A stretch of 64,000 nucleotides of DNA from Lingula anatina (Eukaryota; Brachiopoda; Lingulata; Lingulida; Lingulidae). A program made the translations under genes and the position numbers. The notes under the pieces are model-generated. The model was not told where the DNA came from. It saw only the letters and a list, made by a program, of their open reading frames with translations, and did not search any database. Each line of letters starts with the position of its first letter. Positions within the stretch are counted from its first letter, which is position 1. The stretch is taken from assembly GCF_001039355.2 (NCBI RefSeq), contig NW_019775991.1:262662-326661 (forward strand), in the 5' to 3' direction. Of this stretch, positions 20,090 to 34,979 are shown in pieces.

Positions 20090-21093
20090 ATTCATATATT
20101 AAAAAGGGGGCATCGGCACATGTGTAAAACATCTGCACATGCGCCATGGGTGGATGCTTTTGGTAGGTGACAAGATAACTGTTCAAATATAGTTCTGACG
20201 GCTTAAGAAGAGGCAGTAATAAAGTCATGAAAGTATTGCAACATGTTTGATTTTCTATTTCTAAATTTATTTTAAAAAGTGAAATACACTACAATTTGAC
20301 CACGGAGTCCCCGCTAGTATGAATGCTGCATCTTAAATCATCAAATCGTACATCAACAAGGTGGTTTGAGACCGACTTTATTGAAAATGTGCATCTGTCA
20401 TAGAAATTATATCAGTGACACAGTGTTTTAACCTAGGACTTTGTTGCGCAATACAATACCTTTTGCTTGCATTTGTTTTAAATATTTTAGTTTGCAATGT
20501 TTAAGGATGCGTACAGGGGCATGCCAGAAACATGGATATCTTCTTAAACCACCAAGATGCGCCAACGCGTTGCATATCAGTAAATAAAGCTTATTTTAAC
20601 AGGTATTCCTTTCGTATCGTTATTTTGTTACGTTTATGTTACGTAAGGAGAAATGAATAATTTTCAAGTTACGGAGGCGGCACAAATTCCTTAAATTATG
20701 TACAATAGGTGGTGAGAGTTGCACCAAATATGACCACTTCGAAAATTCAGTTGCAAAGCAAATTCTGTCCCGTGTATTTGAAAACTGATTCAAATGTAAA
20801 ATCTCGCCTTATATTACGATGGAAAGCCTGGTTAACGAATAAACAGAAACCGGTTTTAAAACATTTTGAAAGCGTTCAATCTGGGCTGATTAAATGGTGC
20901 ATTATGTCTAAGGCTGACCTTATTAAAATCACACATGCAGTACGATGTTGCAATATTCCACCAATGTTAGCAAATGTATGTTGATAGCTGGCTTGCTTTC
21001 TTTGTGTAACGTCATGCAAATTAACCTACCGCGATTTTAACTATCCATCATGTTAAATTGGTGCCAGCGGTATTGGACACATACACTCCTTAA

Positions 21094-21127
<34 letters not shown>

Positions 21128-21265
21128 TAAATCTTGAATTTTCACATTTTTCAGTAAACATCAAAGTTACCCAAACCGAAACCGTAGAAAAAACTACAAT
21201 CTATGACTCCGTTTTCGAGATCATATATTTGTTTTCTTCAGATTTTCACTCTTTACGGTTGATGT
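20090..21265. other. Intergenic, no gene recognised
   Basis: Contains an (ATA)n/(TAA)n run at about 21092-21127. The open frame at 20709-20984 has no family features I recognise. Confidence 0.4.
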
Positions 21266-21266
21266 C

Positions 21267-22130
21267 CTGTGAGCAGCTAGCCAGTCATAGGACTGAGCTA
21301 GTGACGCCTCATATGTATCGCTTCACAGCTAATGCAATCTGAATATTGTGCTGGGACACTCCACAAGAAAAGTGAACATTACAGTAGCGTCAGGGACGCA
21401 TATTTTGTGCAATGTTGGCATACTTTTGACATGCCCCATTAGTACTTGCTTTTTTATACTGTGGTAGTCTTCAATATGACAGTGAAGGAGGGAAGTACAG
21501 AGGGACTTGTCAGAGGTACTCAGAAGATGACAATATAAAGTAGGGTAATAGCTTGGCAGGTAGATAGCAATTTCAAAAGGGGGGTGATTTTTCTGAAAAA
21601 GTGGACCTTTTAGCATGAAACCTTAGTGTACCTAGAGGGGAACTTTTCCCGGAAAAAAGGGGGGCGGTTCTTTCCACACACCCCCCCCCCCCCCCCCCNC
21701 TGTGAGCAGCTAGCCAGTCATAGGACTGAGCTAGTGACGCCTCATATGTATCGCTTCACAGCTAATGCAATCTGAATATTGTGCTGGGACACTCCACAAG
21801 AAAAGTGAACATTACAGTAGCGTCAGGGACGCATATTTTGTGCAATGTTGGCATACTTTTGACATGCCCCATTAGTACTTGCTTTTTTATACTGTGGTAG
21901 TCTTCAATATGACAGTGAAGGAGGGAAGTACAGAGGGACTTGTCAGAGGTACTCAGAAGATGACAATATAAAGTAGGGTAATAGCTTGGCAGGTAGATAG
22001 CAATTTCAAAAGGGGGGTGATTTTTCTGAAAAAGTGGACCTTTTAGCATGAAACCTTAGTGTACCTAGAGGGGAACTTTTCCCGGAAAAAAGGGGGGCGG
22101 TTCTTTCCACACACCCCCCCCCCCCGCCCC
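21267..22130. repeat. Direct duplication of about 430 bp around N at 21699
   Basis: The stretch 21269-21697, starting 'ctgtgagcagctagccagtc', is repeated essentially identically at 21700-22130. The first copy ends in a poly-C run at the N. This looks like an assembly overlap at a homopolymer rather than a true tandem duplication. Each copy ends in a diverged family E-like segment ('gtggaccttttag'). Confidence 0.85.
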
Positions 22131-22139
22131 CGAACCCCC

Positions 22140-23085
22140 GTCTGGTTACGGACCTGTTGTAGCTGTGCAGGTAGCTGCTCCAGCCCAATACACATGTACA
22201 TGTACTATAAACGATGAATTTAGCATTTGAAATGTCCTCAAATGAATGAATAAAATGTTTAACATAAAAAGTTACCTGTGTGCACCCCAACCAAACTGGC
22301 GGGGCATTAAAACAATTTAATGTTTTAATATCATAAAAGATACTTCAACTATCTACATACCGCCGTTCCTTCAAATTTCTTGTCTCCCCTTACTGTAACA
22401 GTTCCCGTATATTACATTACAAATTCACATGATGCTAAATTGTGTATGAATCAAGGTAAACAACGGTTTCAATAATTGTAAGTTCGTCTGTGACACATAC
22501 ACAAACACATACAGATACACACACACACACACACACACTCTCTCTCACACTCGCACACACGAATGCAAGGGTCAACTGTTGCATGCAATCGTTCACGCAC
22601 ACGCAGGCGCACTCAAACATATACCAATGTGTCATCATGATAATATTCAGGTATACATATATCGTATGAGAAGCGGAAAGCGGCTAACCTTGGACGGCAG
22701 TGTAACGTTTAACTTGCCGTGTAGGGTTAAGTACCCGACGCAGGACAGAGAGACGCCGTAGCATAGCAATATAAATACCTCGGTTAAGGTTGGATGAACT
22801 GGACGGCAGCCCCTGGCGGAGTAAAGGAAGGAAAAAAGGGTAAGTAGGTGTCCTTTGGTATCATTTTTTCTTTTTTCTTTTGTTCTTCTGTGTTCTTCTT
22901 TCTTTTTTATTTTAATTAGCTACCTGGGATTTGGTGTTTGGGGATTTAAAAAGAGTAAACAGCGTTGGAGGTGCAGGGCAAGGTTTCAGTAGACTGAGGA
23001 AAAATGAAAATTTTCAATGTAATGTACAGGCCCTCCGCTCTGCATGGTTTAAATATCTCAAGTTTCCTTGGGGTCACACAATTGC

Positions 23086-23122
<37 letters not shown>

Positions 23123-26100
23123 TTTCCACACAAGCATTTCATTGCAGTTTCTAAAGCCCACGATACTTGTATATACATATACATATACGGGAAACGCTAT
23201 CATAGCTGCAAAATTCATAAGACATTGCCATTAAGTTAAAATAATCCATATCTGACGCTCTGAGTATTCTATGCTATAACGGAGCATGCGGGCTCCTATG
23301 CATTCGTATTTGCCATATTTCACAGGTATACATAATACACAACATATGAATCGCTCGTGTCTTCAGATTCCACGGGGAAAAAATTAACTATGGCCTTAAA
23401 TCTGGGAAGTGAACTGGTAGAACAACCAGAACATATAGGGCTGGGTCATTGGCTGCCAAAGGCAGGCCATAAAAAATAGTATAAAATCTACATGAGAGAT
23501 ATGTCAAGAGATATGGAAACATATCGAAGTAACTAGAACCCTTATACAAAGCTGACAGCCAACGAACATCCTGCGTCACAATTTCAATACTAGCCAGTGA
23601 CAATGCTTTTATTTGTTTTGTGTGTGCGGGTGCGTGCGTGTCTGCGTTAATGCGTGCACGTGCCTAAAGCAGTAAAATTTAAGCGACGGCAAATTGCCAA
23701 GCAACTCAGCGTAACATTATAACGACATAAACAGCTTGAAGTCGACGGCGACCCATATAGAGTTGACCTCGACAGGGAAGAGTCGCCATTATCTCCCTCA
23801 TAACATACAGCGCTTTGCACCGAGCGAACCTGCTGTTGTTTACTATATAGTCCGTGTTAGTTTGGCTAGGCCTTTTGGCATTGGGTCATTACATGTAACA
23901 CCCTGGATTCAAGGTGTAATACTCCGACTCGCCAGGACGTTCTGGAGTATCGGAACCATGACGAATGAGCAGAATTTGGAACAACAGTTTCGAGAAATCA
24001 AAACCGCCGATTTTTGCTGTCTCCATAAATAACAACAACAACAACAATAAAACTATAATAAATACAAACAAGACAAGCAAATAAAAGACAATCAATAACA
24101 ATACGTTGCTGAACGAAGGGTTATATATAGCAGTAAAAAATTTTCCCTTTTCTAATAATTGAAATTATAATTTTTTTCAAAATTGCACAAATTTTCAAAT
24201 GGCATAAAAATGATAGCGATGTACGCAAAGCACGGGTGCAAGCAAAGCTTTTCGACGTGAATACCAATCCCCATAATACCATTTAATCCCTCACAACAGA
24301 TATTTGCTGTTTAACCCAAAAAGGGTGAGGTTAGAAAATAAAAAAAAAAAGAATAGAAAATTTGCTGTGAGCACAGTAACGCCCATGTAAATGTATAATC
24401 ATAGAGTTCACACAGTTTGCTTTTGTTAGTTCCTGCAGTCTCCGGGTTATAGGTTCCGAGCTTAACACGACATATGTAGATTTAAAAAATCTTTGTTTTG
24501 TTGTCGTTCCCATTAGCTAGGTACATCTTGATTAGGTGCCTACAAAAAGCTCTATAAATCAATACCAACAATGTATAACACGGTTTCCTGAATAACATTG
24601 ACAGAGCGTGGGGTATAAGTAAGCCTACCGCACAGATATAGGCACATATATGTAATACACGAACACGTAAGATCTTCAGGAATTAATATTTTTGGAAATT
24701 TCGTCACATGTGACTTAATTACCGAGGCATACCCTATCTAAATCGTTGTGAAAATTGCGATCTTTAAACCCTTCTCTTTTTCATTACCAGCGTTTGAATG
24801 ATAAAACGACAAAGACAACCGAGCGATCCTGCCAGTGAGTTATGTACGGGAGCAGAAAGTTTATTATACGTATAAGACTTAAAATTATATTAGTTTATTA
24901 GGTTTGTGTTTTGAAGTTCTTATGGTATTTGATATTAGTTTTTAAAGTTATGGTAATGCAATATTGCAAGTGACTGCAGTTGTGAAAGTCTGAGACTGGT
25001 TACCAAAAACACCTTCTAACAGCCTCTGATGCTCAAGGTTCCACTTCGCTGCGACCGGCGTGAAGTAAATATACATGTAGCAATAATATTAATGATAGCG
25101 CAATGATAACGAAGTACATTCATTATTACAAATTAAAATCGTCAGAAACTGGCAGTAATTGACATTGCCATTATAAAAACTCCGAATAACAGCAGTTCGC
25201 AGCAGCGAAAGTAACGGCAAAATGAGAAGCGTATCAGAAAGTAGCACAGTGGGTGCCTGTTAAAATGACGTCATTATGGCTCCTGCGCAATGGTGTAGGT
25301 CAGTAAAAAAAACAAAAAAAAACACGTGTCGTTGTTTTGACCAAGAAGCACCATGCTTTTAGCACTTGAAGAAAGATGGGAAGCTCGTAGCCGCCCAGGA
25401 GACCACGACAGCAAGTACGGGCATAGCTCATAGAAATAGTAGTTACAGAAACTTCATACTAAAGCCTCTGCGGTTTACTATATGTACTACACAGCCTGCG
25501 TGTCTCGTAGGCAGTAGAGTACCGAAATAGCGTGAATCTCAATTTTTTGGCAGCATGGTAGATTCAGGATGTCAATAGAAGCTGCAGTGATAAAAGGATA
25601 TATCTTACATGGTGAGACTAATCGACATTCTTAATGCTGAAATTTGAATCCTGATAATAAAAAAAGCAGACGCATCTTTTCTCCTTTGGCATTTTAGTAA
25701 CATTACAGCGTTCTTCTTGAAGGGATCACCGAAAATCAAACTCGTATTTCTGTAAGAAGACTGCTCATATAAAGCTTTACGCAAGGTTGTTTTTCATGAT
25801 AACAATGAAACGAAATAACGATTGCGTACACATTTAAGACATCGCCATAAAAAGTAGTATTATATTACATCTATTTTTAAACATTTCACCAAAATAACTT
25901 TCGGGAAGAATCGTAATGCATTATATTTGGCAACAGATTTAAATGCTTCATAGTAATGGATTTTCAGTACCACGTTGGATACATGTATATTCATTTAAAA
26001 AAATTGATGGTTTTATCTTTTCGTTTTCAGTATATGCAATTTTAAAACTGACACCGTTCAAGATAATGCAAATCAAATGCCTTTGTAGAAAAGTCGGTCT

Positions 26101-26260
26101 AAATTTTTTTTAAGTAACTCAGTTTTTCCAATTGTGCAATCAGTGATAAATGTGTGTACCCTCTTGCTACGGTTTTCCTCCATCGGCAAACTGCACGCAA
26201 ATCGTTTTTGGTGTATTGTATCAAAATTTGTCCCACTTTACCCGCCACGATCACCATGTC
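22140..26260. other. Gene-poor 4-kb stretch
   Basis: Holds (CA)n at about 22515-22540, (CT)n at 23090-23119 and scattered A/T-rich sequence. Short open frames occur on both strands, none with splice support or recognisable motifs. Confidence 0.4.
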
Positions 26261-26264
26261 AAAT

Positions 26265-26445
26265 CGGAGGAGTGGAAATGTGATATTTGTAACGAAGTCC
26301 GGGGTCCCATTTGATTGGTACAGGTTAGGGTTAGTCGGAGTACTGGGGTTAGCACAGTATTTGGGACAAATGTCACCTGTACAAAGTAATGGGAATCGGA
26401 CCCCGGCTCCTAGCGGACTAACATTCCAGTCAAACCGGGCTTGCG
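26265..26445. mobile_element. Family F-related remnant
   Basis: Contains 'ggttagggttagtcggagta' and 'acctgtacaaagtaatggga', which occur in reverse orientation in the complete element at 42328-42504. Ends are poorly preserved. The overlapping open frames on both strands here are products of this palindromic repeat. Confidence 0.6.
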
Positions 26446-29400
26446 ACCGCTTGGGAAACGCATTTTGCGCACTATCACAAATATAATATGTAACAAAAGA
26501 AATGACTGCCATATTTAAAGTTCATGTACGCAAGGTCGAGTGCCACAGTGTGTGTGTGTTTTTTTAATTTTTATATATTTAGCAAAAGCTTTTTACATTT
26601 GAAGATGAACTAATATCTCTGTGAATACATGTATGTTGAAATGTTTGGAGAAAAATCTTTTGAAATCGCCGCCGAGTTTGAATTAGAACCAGTTACCCTT
26701 AGAATTTAGCAGATGACTTTTAAAAAGCACTAATAACTTATCTTTTAAAAAAAACTTTTCATGATAAACCAGTTTATTCATTATAGAACACTATAAAAAG
26801 GATATTTTTTCTCTTTATTTTCAAAACCATCCTTACTTATTTAAAATGATAATTTTACCATAATGTTTAGTTAAGTTTACAGAACAGGTTTGAATGTATT
26901 TTAGACTGAAAATAAATAATTAAATATTATTATTATTATTATTATTATTAACACTTATGTTCAAATTTGGTATTGAATATAAAATACTGCGAAATCTCCA
27001 CCTTTTAAGTTGTAAGAGTAGGCAAAGAATTTTATCTGTCCTACAAGTGGTGGTCGCACTCCCGGTGTTGCAGTGATGTGATCTGAATTTGAATTCAAAC
27101 TGTGTTAAGGTTCACATTGCTATTCCTTTGTTGTGTTTTTTTAGGTCACGGTGAAACGTAAACGGTGGACATGCATCATATGCTGGGGCAAGAAAACAGG
27201 CGCAAATCATTTTTTTCACTTTAAGTCATTCGCAACACGTAGGCTCCATCTCATTCATTCAGGATTGCATTCAAGTTGAGAGCAGAATTTGGGAGGTACG
27301 TTTGGCCTATTTTCGTTATTACCACTATTATTATTAGTAGTAGTAGAAGTACTATTATTATTATTAAATATCTGTGGTGGTGTTTTATTAGTGTTTGCAG
27401 CAGTGATGAAAGTGATTGTTTTAGCCATGTTACCGCCCTTGATATTAGTAACATAACGGGAAAAATTTGTTTATCGAATGACGAAGTCGATCTTAAGCCA
27501 AAATCCATTGGCAATTTCTTGCGGTTCTTAGGTTCAAGTATTTTAAGAAAATAACGTTGAAAGTTTTCTGATCTAAAAAAAAAATAAATAAAAATTATTA
27601 CAACCAAATGAAAACATACCAAATAACCCAAAATGAGGCAGATGGCAATGCGTGACGTCACATGACAGTGGTAAAAAGTATGAGAAGCTACGAAAAGTTG
27701 AGAAAAATTGGAATAACTTTTAAATGGTATGTGCTACATAAATAGGATATTCCCTGTTTCTAACACTTGTTTTCACCTTAAAAGTAAGAGGAACTAAAAA
27801 TGCTATGTCAATTCTTGTATTAGATAAACTGACATTAAAACTGCGGAGTTATGAGTGCTAGGCGCATCCATAAATAACTGCACCCAAAAGATCAATTCTA
27901 CGTCACCCTCAAGTAAAATTACCACGCCTTCCATATTGCTCGATGCTTATGCTATTAGATCTATTCTCAGCGGGCCGGCTCATACCCTCTGTTTTGACTA
28001 CATTTCCCATTTCTTTCGAATTTTAGCACAGCGGTTATCGACCATATCTCTTCATTTTGGGATAGGGAACTAGAACCTAGTTTCTCCTGGTGACCCCTTT
28101 TTACGTGACCTGAATATTAACCGTTTTCCAGTTTCTTGCTTCGATGGTTGTTATTGGTCACCTTTAGGTACAGTCCTACGGTGTCTTTTTTAACGAAAAC
28201 AATAATGGACATATGGAAAATTAAATAAATAAATAAATGTTTATTAATTAATTAATTAATTAATGCAGTACATTAATATGGTGGATATGCGTTGTGAGAT
28301 ACACAGCGGCAAAGAAATATAATCTAATTGCTCTTTTAATTGATATTTACAGAAAATAGCGAATTTGAAGTGTTCCTCCTGTGATGAGATTGTGTAGTGT
28401 GAAGGACTCTATAAAACAAACTCTCAACAGTTAATTTTTTCTTTAACACAGCATGCACGCAAGAGTTACGTTGGTTCCTTCCATTTCATAGAGGGTCGAA
28501 TACAAGACTAATATCTTGCACTGATGCTTGTGACAGCTACCAGGTCACAAAAACGAGTCTTAAGAGATCTGAAACTTTGCGCCAAACCAGTGTAGATAGC
28601 TTTACGGCATTATGACCTCACACTCCGTGAAACTATGCTTTCATATGAAATTTAGCTGAACATATGGCAACGGTCAAAAATATTTAATATTTTCAGTTCC
28701 CTAAGTCTACACCTTAAACCTGCCCCATCTTTGGCCGATCTGCTCGCTGCACAAACTAGAATGTCCATTTAGGCTGCCGTACCCATCCGTATTTATACAA
28801 GGACGATAACATCAGTTAGACCAAACCAAGGGTTGCATCACGCCGTCCATCAGAGCACTAAAAGCCTGATAGAAAAATTACTTAACAGGCTCTGATGACA
28901 ATGATGTGTCTGCTTGGGATTGAATAGAGAGCAAGCGTCTTTAAACTTAAACTCAGTCCCTTCATTTTGAGATATCTCTAACCTCGATCACGCCTAAGGT
29001 CTCGTGTAACAAGATCAGCGGGAAATGTAGGTTTTTTTTATGACACTCTCTCTCTAAGTAATAACACTTTTATCTTTATGCCTTATTATAAAAAGCACTG
29101 AGAATAAGAGAGAACGAGTTCGTCAGCATCGAGCAAATTCTCAGTTTAGTATGGAAATCTGGATTGGAGTCGTTCCGGATTATAAGCTTGTATCATCAAC
29201 AATGCTAATTAGTTATTTTCAATACAGATAAACTGGACCTTATCATTTTCTTGTTATAGAACGCGGCCAAGCTCGAACTTCACCCAAGAGTGGACAAGAT
29301 ACAAAAACGTCCCCGAATGACCAGGCGGTTTCGTCACTGACCACTAGAGATGCACATGTAATATGTCAAAATACGCGGGGCATGGTAACCAGATGCGAAC

Positions 29401-29488
29401 TTGGCGTTGACCCCTGGTCATTTTAACTGCCCATTGCGTGAGCGTCTGGCCGGCGAGTTCTGAGTGTCGACGACGTGAAGGGGCAAAG
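26446..29488. other. Intergenic, upstream of the transporter gene
   Basis: Contains (ATT)n at about 26927-26949 and an (AAAT)n/(TTAA)n tract at 28224-28264. One acceptor-bounded open stretch at 27145-27279 has CIIC and HLIHSGLH motifs but no other support. The transporter promoter should lie in the last few hundred bases; no TATA box is obvious. Confidence 0.4.
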
Positions 29489-32400
29489 ATGGAGAAGGTG
29501 GCGTACGAGGATCAAGATCATCAGGTGAGTACGTGAGCGGCGCGGCATGATGGATACATGTACCTGTAATTAGTCAAAAGTTTTTGGGAACACCGGCAGA
29601 TGGCAACGTGCACACAGTTAACATTTTTACGCACGTAGACGCGTATTAAACGCATTTTGAAAAAAAGAACAGTCCAAAATGTTGTCAGCTGTTGTTTCAC
29701 CCCGAGTGGCACGTAAAACAATAGATTAACATGTGCTGGTACATGTAAATGTGTGGGTTTTGGGTACGGTGATGTTGGCAACCTTCATTGGCCTCTTGGT
29801 TTCTCTACATTGGCCTCGAGGTAGACATCTATAGAAAGGTTAAAAGATAGCAAAGGGAAATGATAGAGGAAATCCTTCTCAGTATGACGAAAAGATAAGG
29901 CTCGACTTATTTTTCAGAAATGTCTGTCCTGTTTTTTTTTTTTCCCTCATTGCTTATCGCCAGATAATATTCTATTGAGCGGATGTGTTTTCAGACCAGC
30001 TGGCTCGATCAAATTAAGTAAGTCCCATATCTCTCTGAACCGTCTTGGTATATATATTAACCATCACCAACAACAATAATTCCATGCAGGGACCTCTCTC
30101 TCTCTCTCTCACAAACACACACACAGTTATAAAATATCATTTTTTAAACCAGTCATTTGCTGTATTTCTGAATTTGCTTCTCTATTCCCTACCTGACAAA
30201 GCCGACATCAAAGAAGCCTCATAAGTAAATTTAGACATTGATAGATCACTAAATAGGCAACAAAGCCCACTTGACGTTGACCGATCGAGCTGCTTCCACC
30301 TTACCATAAATAAGCCACTAATTGTCCTCGCTAACGAGTTTCTGCGCGAACCGTCGCGACCGTTCATTTATTCCTTTGACAACTTACCAGTTAGTGTCAG
30401 CAAAAAATACAAAAGCTTTTGTCGTACCCTGGCCATCAAACTGGTGTCACGTTTACGTTGTTTACGTTGCACAAACAGGTATGATTTGAGGTCAAGCAGA
30501 TGTGCTTCGATATTTTTTAATGCGTTATCCACGATTGCATTTTTTATTAACACATACAGAAGAAAAACCAGAAGAAAACTGAGGTGACAAAAATACCGGG
30601 TAGTGAAAATAAAAATTCTGACGTGCCATAACATTAAGAAAAATAACAACAGATAATTGCTTACAAGGTTGCCGTTGAGATAGATATATTTTAATTCATA
30701 GGTCTACTGTATATCGTGTTATCATTAGCAAAATATTATTAATAATAACAATAAGGTAAAAATTAAAACAAAAACCGTCGGTAGAAATACGTACATTTTA
30801 TTAATACGCTTCTCGTTGCTTGTCATTGCATACAGGCACATTTACTAATATACCAGTATCTGATTAATTTTTTTTCCGCAGAGCAGCGCTTGTTCAGCTG
30901 ATAATTACAATTAGGGATCCGTGTAATGCTGCTTCCATTGCATTGGTTTACGAGTTTAATTATTTCTTTGGCAGGTTTTGTATAGGACTGTGTCAACAGT
31001 TCATATATGACTCAACACATACAAGGAGTGAGTTTTGCCATACAAATTATGCATTATCGCAGCTGATTGGTTGAGCAATGAGACGTAATACACAGGGAAT
31101 GAGTTCTTAGTGCACATGAAATACAAACAAAGGGATGAATCTGTCTCCTTTGCTGCATATGAGCTGTTTATAACATATTAAGTATAAAATATCATATAAA
31201 TAGAATACAAATATGATTATATAAATGAAATAGAATGAGCTAAATGATAAAATCTAGTAACTCTGTATGTTTTCCAATCCACAGCCTTTCAAAATGGAGG
31301 AAAATCCTTAATTGCCATAATACATCATGTGCGGTTCAATGCTGTCCTAACAAAGGTGAATAGCGATTTTCTTCTACACGGTTGACCATGCATATGAAGA
31401 TACACCAACTCCTTGTGTGACAACGATGACATATTCTTACATACTCTCCACATTACACTGTAAAGTTTAAGTACTGGCAGATGCTCCTTCACCCGCCCCT
31501 ATCCCGTATCCAGTGAAATACATTTGCATTTTTATATATTTATTACATATCACTGATTAACCAAGACTAAAACAAATTCGCTTGGTTAAGTTTCATGACC
31601 TTCTTCGGTTAATGCCCAGCTATTAGATTTCTCTCAAGACAAAACGTCGACTAAGTCTTGATCCCGTTCTGTCCCTCCCTCCCATTTTTTTGCCTCTTTT
31701 GTTCGATTATCGCTTTAAAGGGAAACATAAGGAAGGTTCGCCATAATGAGGTCATTGCTTAACAATCTGACGTACTCACTCAAGTGAGCCGCTCCGTGAA
31801 AACCCATACTTCGACGACTGTCTTCGCGTTACTCCCGGGCGAGTAAAGTTGGAATAAAGATTAAGTGCTCCACGTAGGTTACAACGAATTTCATCCGCAT
31901 ATTTTTATTTGTTTTTCTAGTTACCCAGGCACATGGCATGATATATATTTTTTATTTTAAATGTATGCAAGTTGAGCTAGTGCAAACTCACACAAGCACT
32001 GCACGGCCAGGTGTATCTTTCAACTCTCTCAGGCCGCGATCACAACCAGTTGATCCTCGGACTATCTAGTCCGCGGATCAAATATGGCGCGCACTTGACA
32101 GTGGCAATCCCAAGCGTTGAGCAATTTAATGTCGGCACGCTTTCAAGTGTGTCACGTCACATTTGACCCGCAGACTAGTAAGTCCACGGATCATCTGGTT
32201 CTGAACGGGGCCTTAAAAAACCTGACTGATGATTCTCGAGGTCACTGCAGGGTGACTGTCTCTTACATGTTTTTATGATTTTCTCTTTGTGAAGTCATAC
32301 ATCAGGGGCTGTCAGCGCGTATCTACCAAATGGGTTGAATCTCTTTAAACCCCTCTGTACTAGTCAAGGTCAAAATGTAAAAAAAGGAAATGTCAAAGGC

Positions 32401-33868
32401 TAAGCCATGCACTCATATTTTATTGCGAAAAAACAGCATCAATCCTGACACGTTGGACTGGTGGACTGAAAAAAAAAAAAAAAAAAAAACTGGTGATTAT
32501 ACGAGTATGATGGAAACAAGAGGAGGCGTGTAAGTCTGTTTATCTGATTGTATTCAGCCAGAGCCTCCGAGGTGTTTACATTGGATCGATCAACGTAGAA
32601 CAATACGGTGTGGTTTCATTGGGCATGATCCCTTAATTTATTCGCCATTTGAATATTTCATGGCTGCAGTGCTTGATTCAGTGATAAATTATATATACAT
32701 AATGAAAGTGTGCTTTAAGGAGAAAGAAAAGAACAACAATCTCAAGGATTTTATTTTGAACGTCCGTTCTATGCTCCGGGCATCATGGGGCTGCTCTCAG
32801 AAGCAAGCTGGGGGATGACGGCATTTCTGTGCAAAAAGTCTCAATACCGCAATGTGCTCATACTGTAATTATATATAGTCGGATAAATCACTGTGACCTT
32901 GGTAGACGGTGCCATGGGTAGAAGGTATAACACTCTTCTTACTTTCGAGAGATACGTGTTGAAAAAAAAAAAAAAAAAAAGCGAACAGACACTAATATTC
33001 TCACATACAGACACATCTGAAAGATAAAACGAGCTTGAAAGTAAATAAAAAGCCGAGGAAGCATCAATTATGGCGTAAACAAGGCAATTATTGTCTAGGT
33101 AAGGTGCTGAAAAGTCAAGGTAAATAGGGCAAATGTGTGTGTGTTTTTTTCTTGATAAAATTATATCTGACAGGTATGGATATGTACTAGTTGTCGTCGA
33201 TCCTGTGACGTCACCACTACCGGTTTCGTGGGATTCGTATTTATAAAAAAGCTTGCACCACATGTAAACATAGTTTTATCTTCCGATAGCGATTTTTTTA
33301 TATAGAAAATAAGTACACCTGCACGAATTTCTTCGCTAAAGAAGGCAGCAAATGAGAGGAGAAAAACTGATGGAAGCAAGCCAGGGAAACATTTGTTACG
33401 TATTAGAATCGGTAAGTTAATAAATTGAATTAATAAATTAGAATTTTCTTTTTTGAGACGTACAGGAAAGTGAGTCGCTTGTATGTCTGTTTGTCTGACG
33501 ACCTGCAAGTCTGTGTGCCTCGTATGACTGATGAAATAAAGAGAACCATATATAGGTCCTATTCACTGCTTCGCAAAATGAAAGCCATAGCACGCACGGG
33601 CACGTGCGGTTGTTGCGCCTCGTGTGCAAAACCCCTTCAATATTACATTTACACTGATGATGAACTGAATGAACAGGTTGGTCGGAGCGAATAGCAATAG
33701 AAATATAATTTAAAATCTTTGCATCTCGATCTCCGGGACCGTCAATTCACCAAACAATGACCGACAAATGGAAAAGATCTGTCTTCTGACGTCACGCTCT
33801 ATCACATTACACTGGCGACTACGAACTCATCAGACAGAATATCGATATTCGTGTTGAGGCCTTCTTGT

Positions 33869-33934
<66 letters not shown>

Positions 33935-34932
33935 TATTATTATTCGAGCGCCAGTATCACAGTTGGGAACTTTTGTAGGAGCGGTTAATGGGACATACTT
34001 TGGATGGATTATAAATATTTTAAGATAGAATATACTGGTTATGATCTGAACAAATTCAGCTTAAATGTTTTTGCCACTAATATAAGTAGGACACAGGTAC
34101 AAATAAAAAAAATGCTTGGTTTTGTCGCGTTTTGCTTATGGCAATGTCTTTTTGGTAGAGGGGAGGCTCCACCCCTGAGGTTGTATGGGGGGAGGGAGAG
34201 AGAGCACCTGCCCGCTGTCTTCTGGATCCACTTTAGCCAAAAGTCTTGTCACTCTCAATGGCTAGATGGAAAAGTCCCAACAGCACCCTCCGATCCGCAA
34301 TTAGGGATGAGAGAGGAAGAGTACCTCCTTCCTACTACATTCTCTCTGAAGGTCTCCAGGTAGCTACAGCCTGTACTACATTTATCTTTTATCATAGGTC
34401 AAAACCAAAACAGTACTATATGTACTGTACTCCTTTGGTCAAACTAAGGAAGAACTGCCACATCAACGTGCACTCGAACAGCCGGACAAGGACCTCCGCA
34501 CTTAAACACCCTGCAACAATAAATATTATTCTTTCGGCCACACTAGTAGTCTACAAACTGTCTGACGTGGGATGAACACAAACATGAATAGTCATTCATT
34601 AACCATGGGTAAACAGGCCCGTAGCCAGGAATTTCAAAGGGGGGGGGGGGGGTCTTATTCTAAAAAAAGTGGACCTTTTACCGGGAAACCTTCGTTTATC
34701 TAAAAAACAAATTACCCAGATGGTATATTTTGCCAGCAAAAAGGGGTTCTTTTGAACCCCCCCCCCCCCCCCCCCCCCCGGCTACGGGCCTGGTAAATAT
34801 ATGAATATATGTAAATATATGAATCGGCTTGCACTGAGAAACACTATGCTAGAAACACTATGTCTTATCAGGTCTCGCACTGTACCATATCATCTCTCAC
34901 CAAAACTATACCCCGCTAGATATCAGAGGAAA

Positions 34933-34979
<47 letters not shown>

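Noticed and set aside
21329-22049. Two identical 95-residue minus-strand proteins
   Set aside because: They are the same sequence duplicated around the N at 21699, with no family features.
26099-26512. Overlapping 110-137-codon frames on both strands
   Set aside because: They coincide with a family F repeat remnant and have no recognisable motif.
33800-33860. Possible second hammerhead (minus CUGAUGA near 33828)
   Set aside because: No downstream GAAA and no stem II, so the core is incomplete.
34004-34575. Two overlapping plus-strand frames of 109-119 codons in the transporter intron
   Set aside because: No homology I recognise, no splice context, and they adjoin repeats. Chance frames are more likely.
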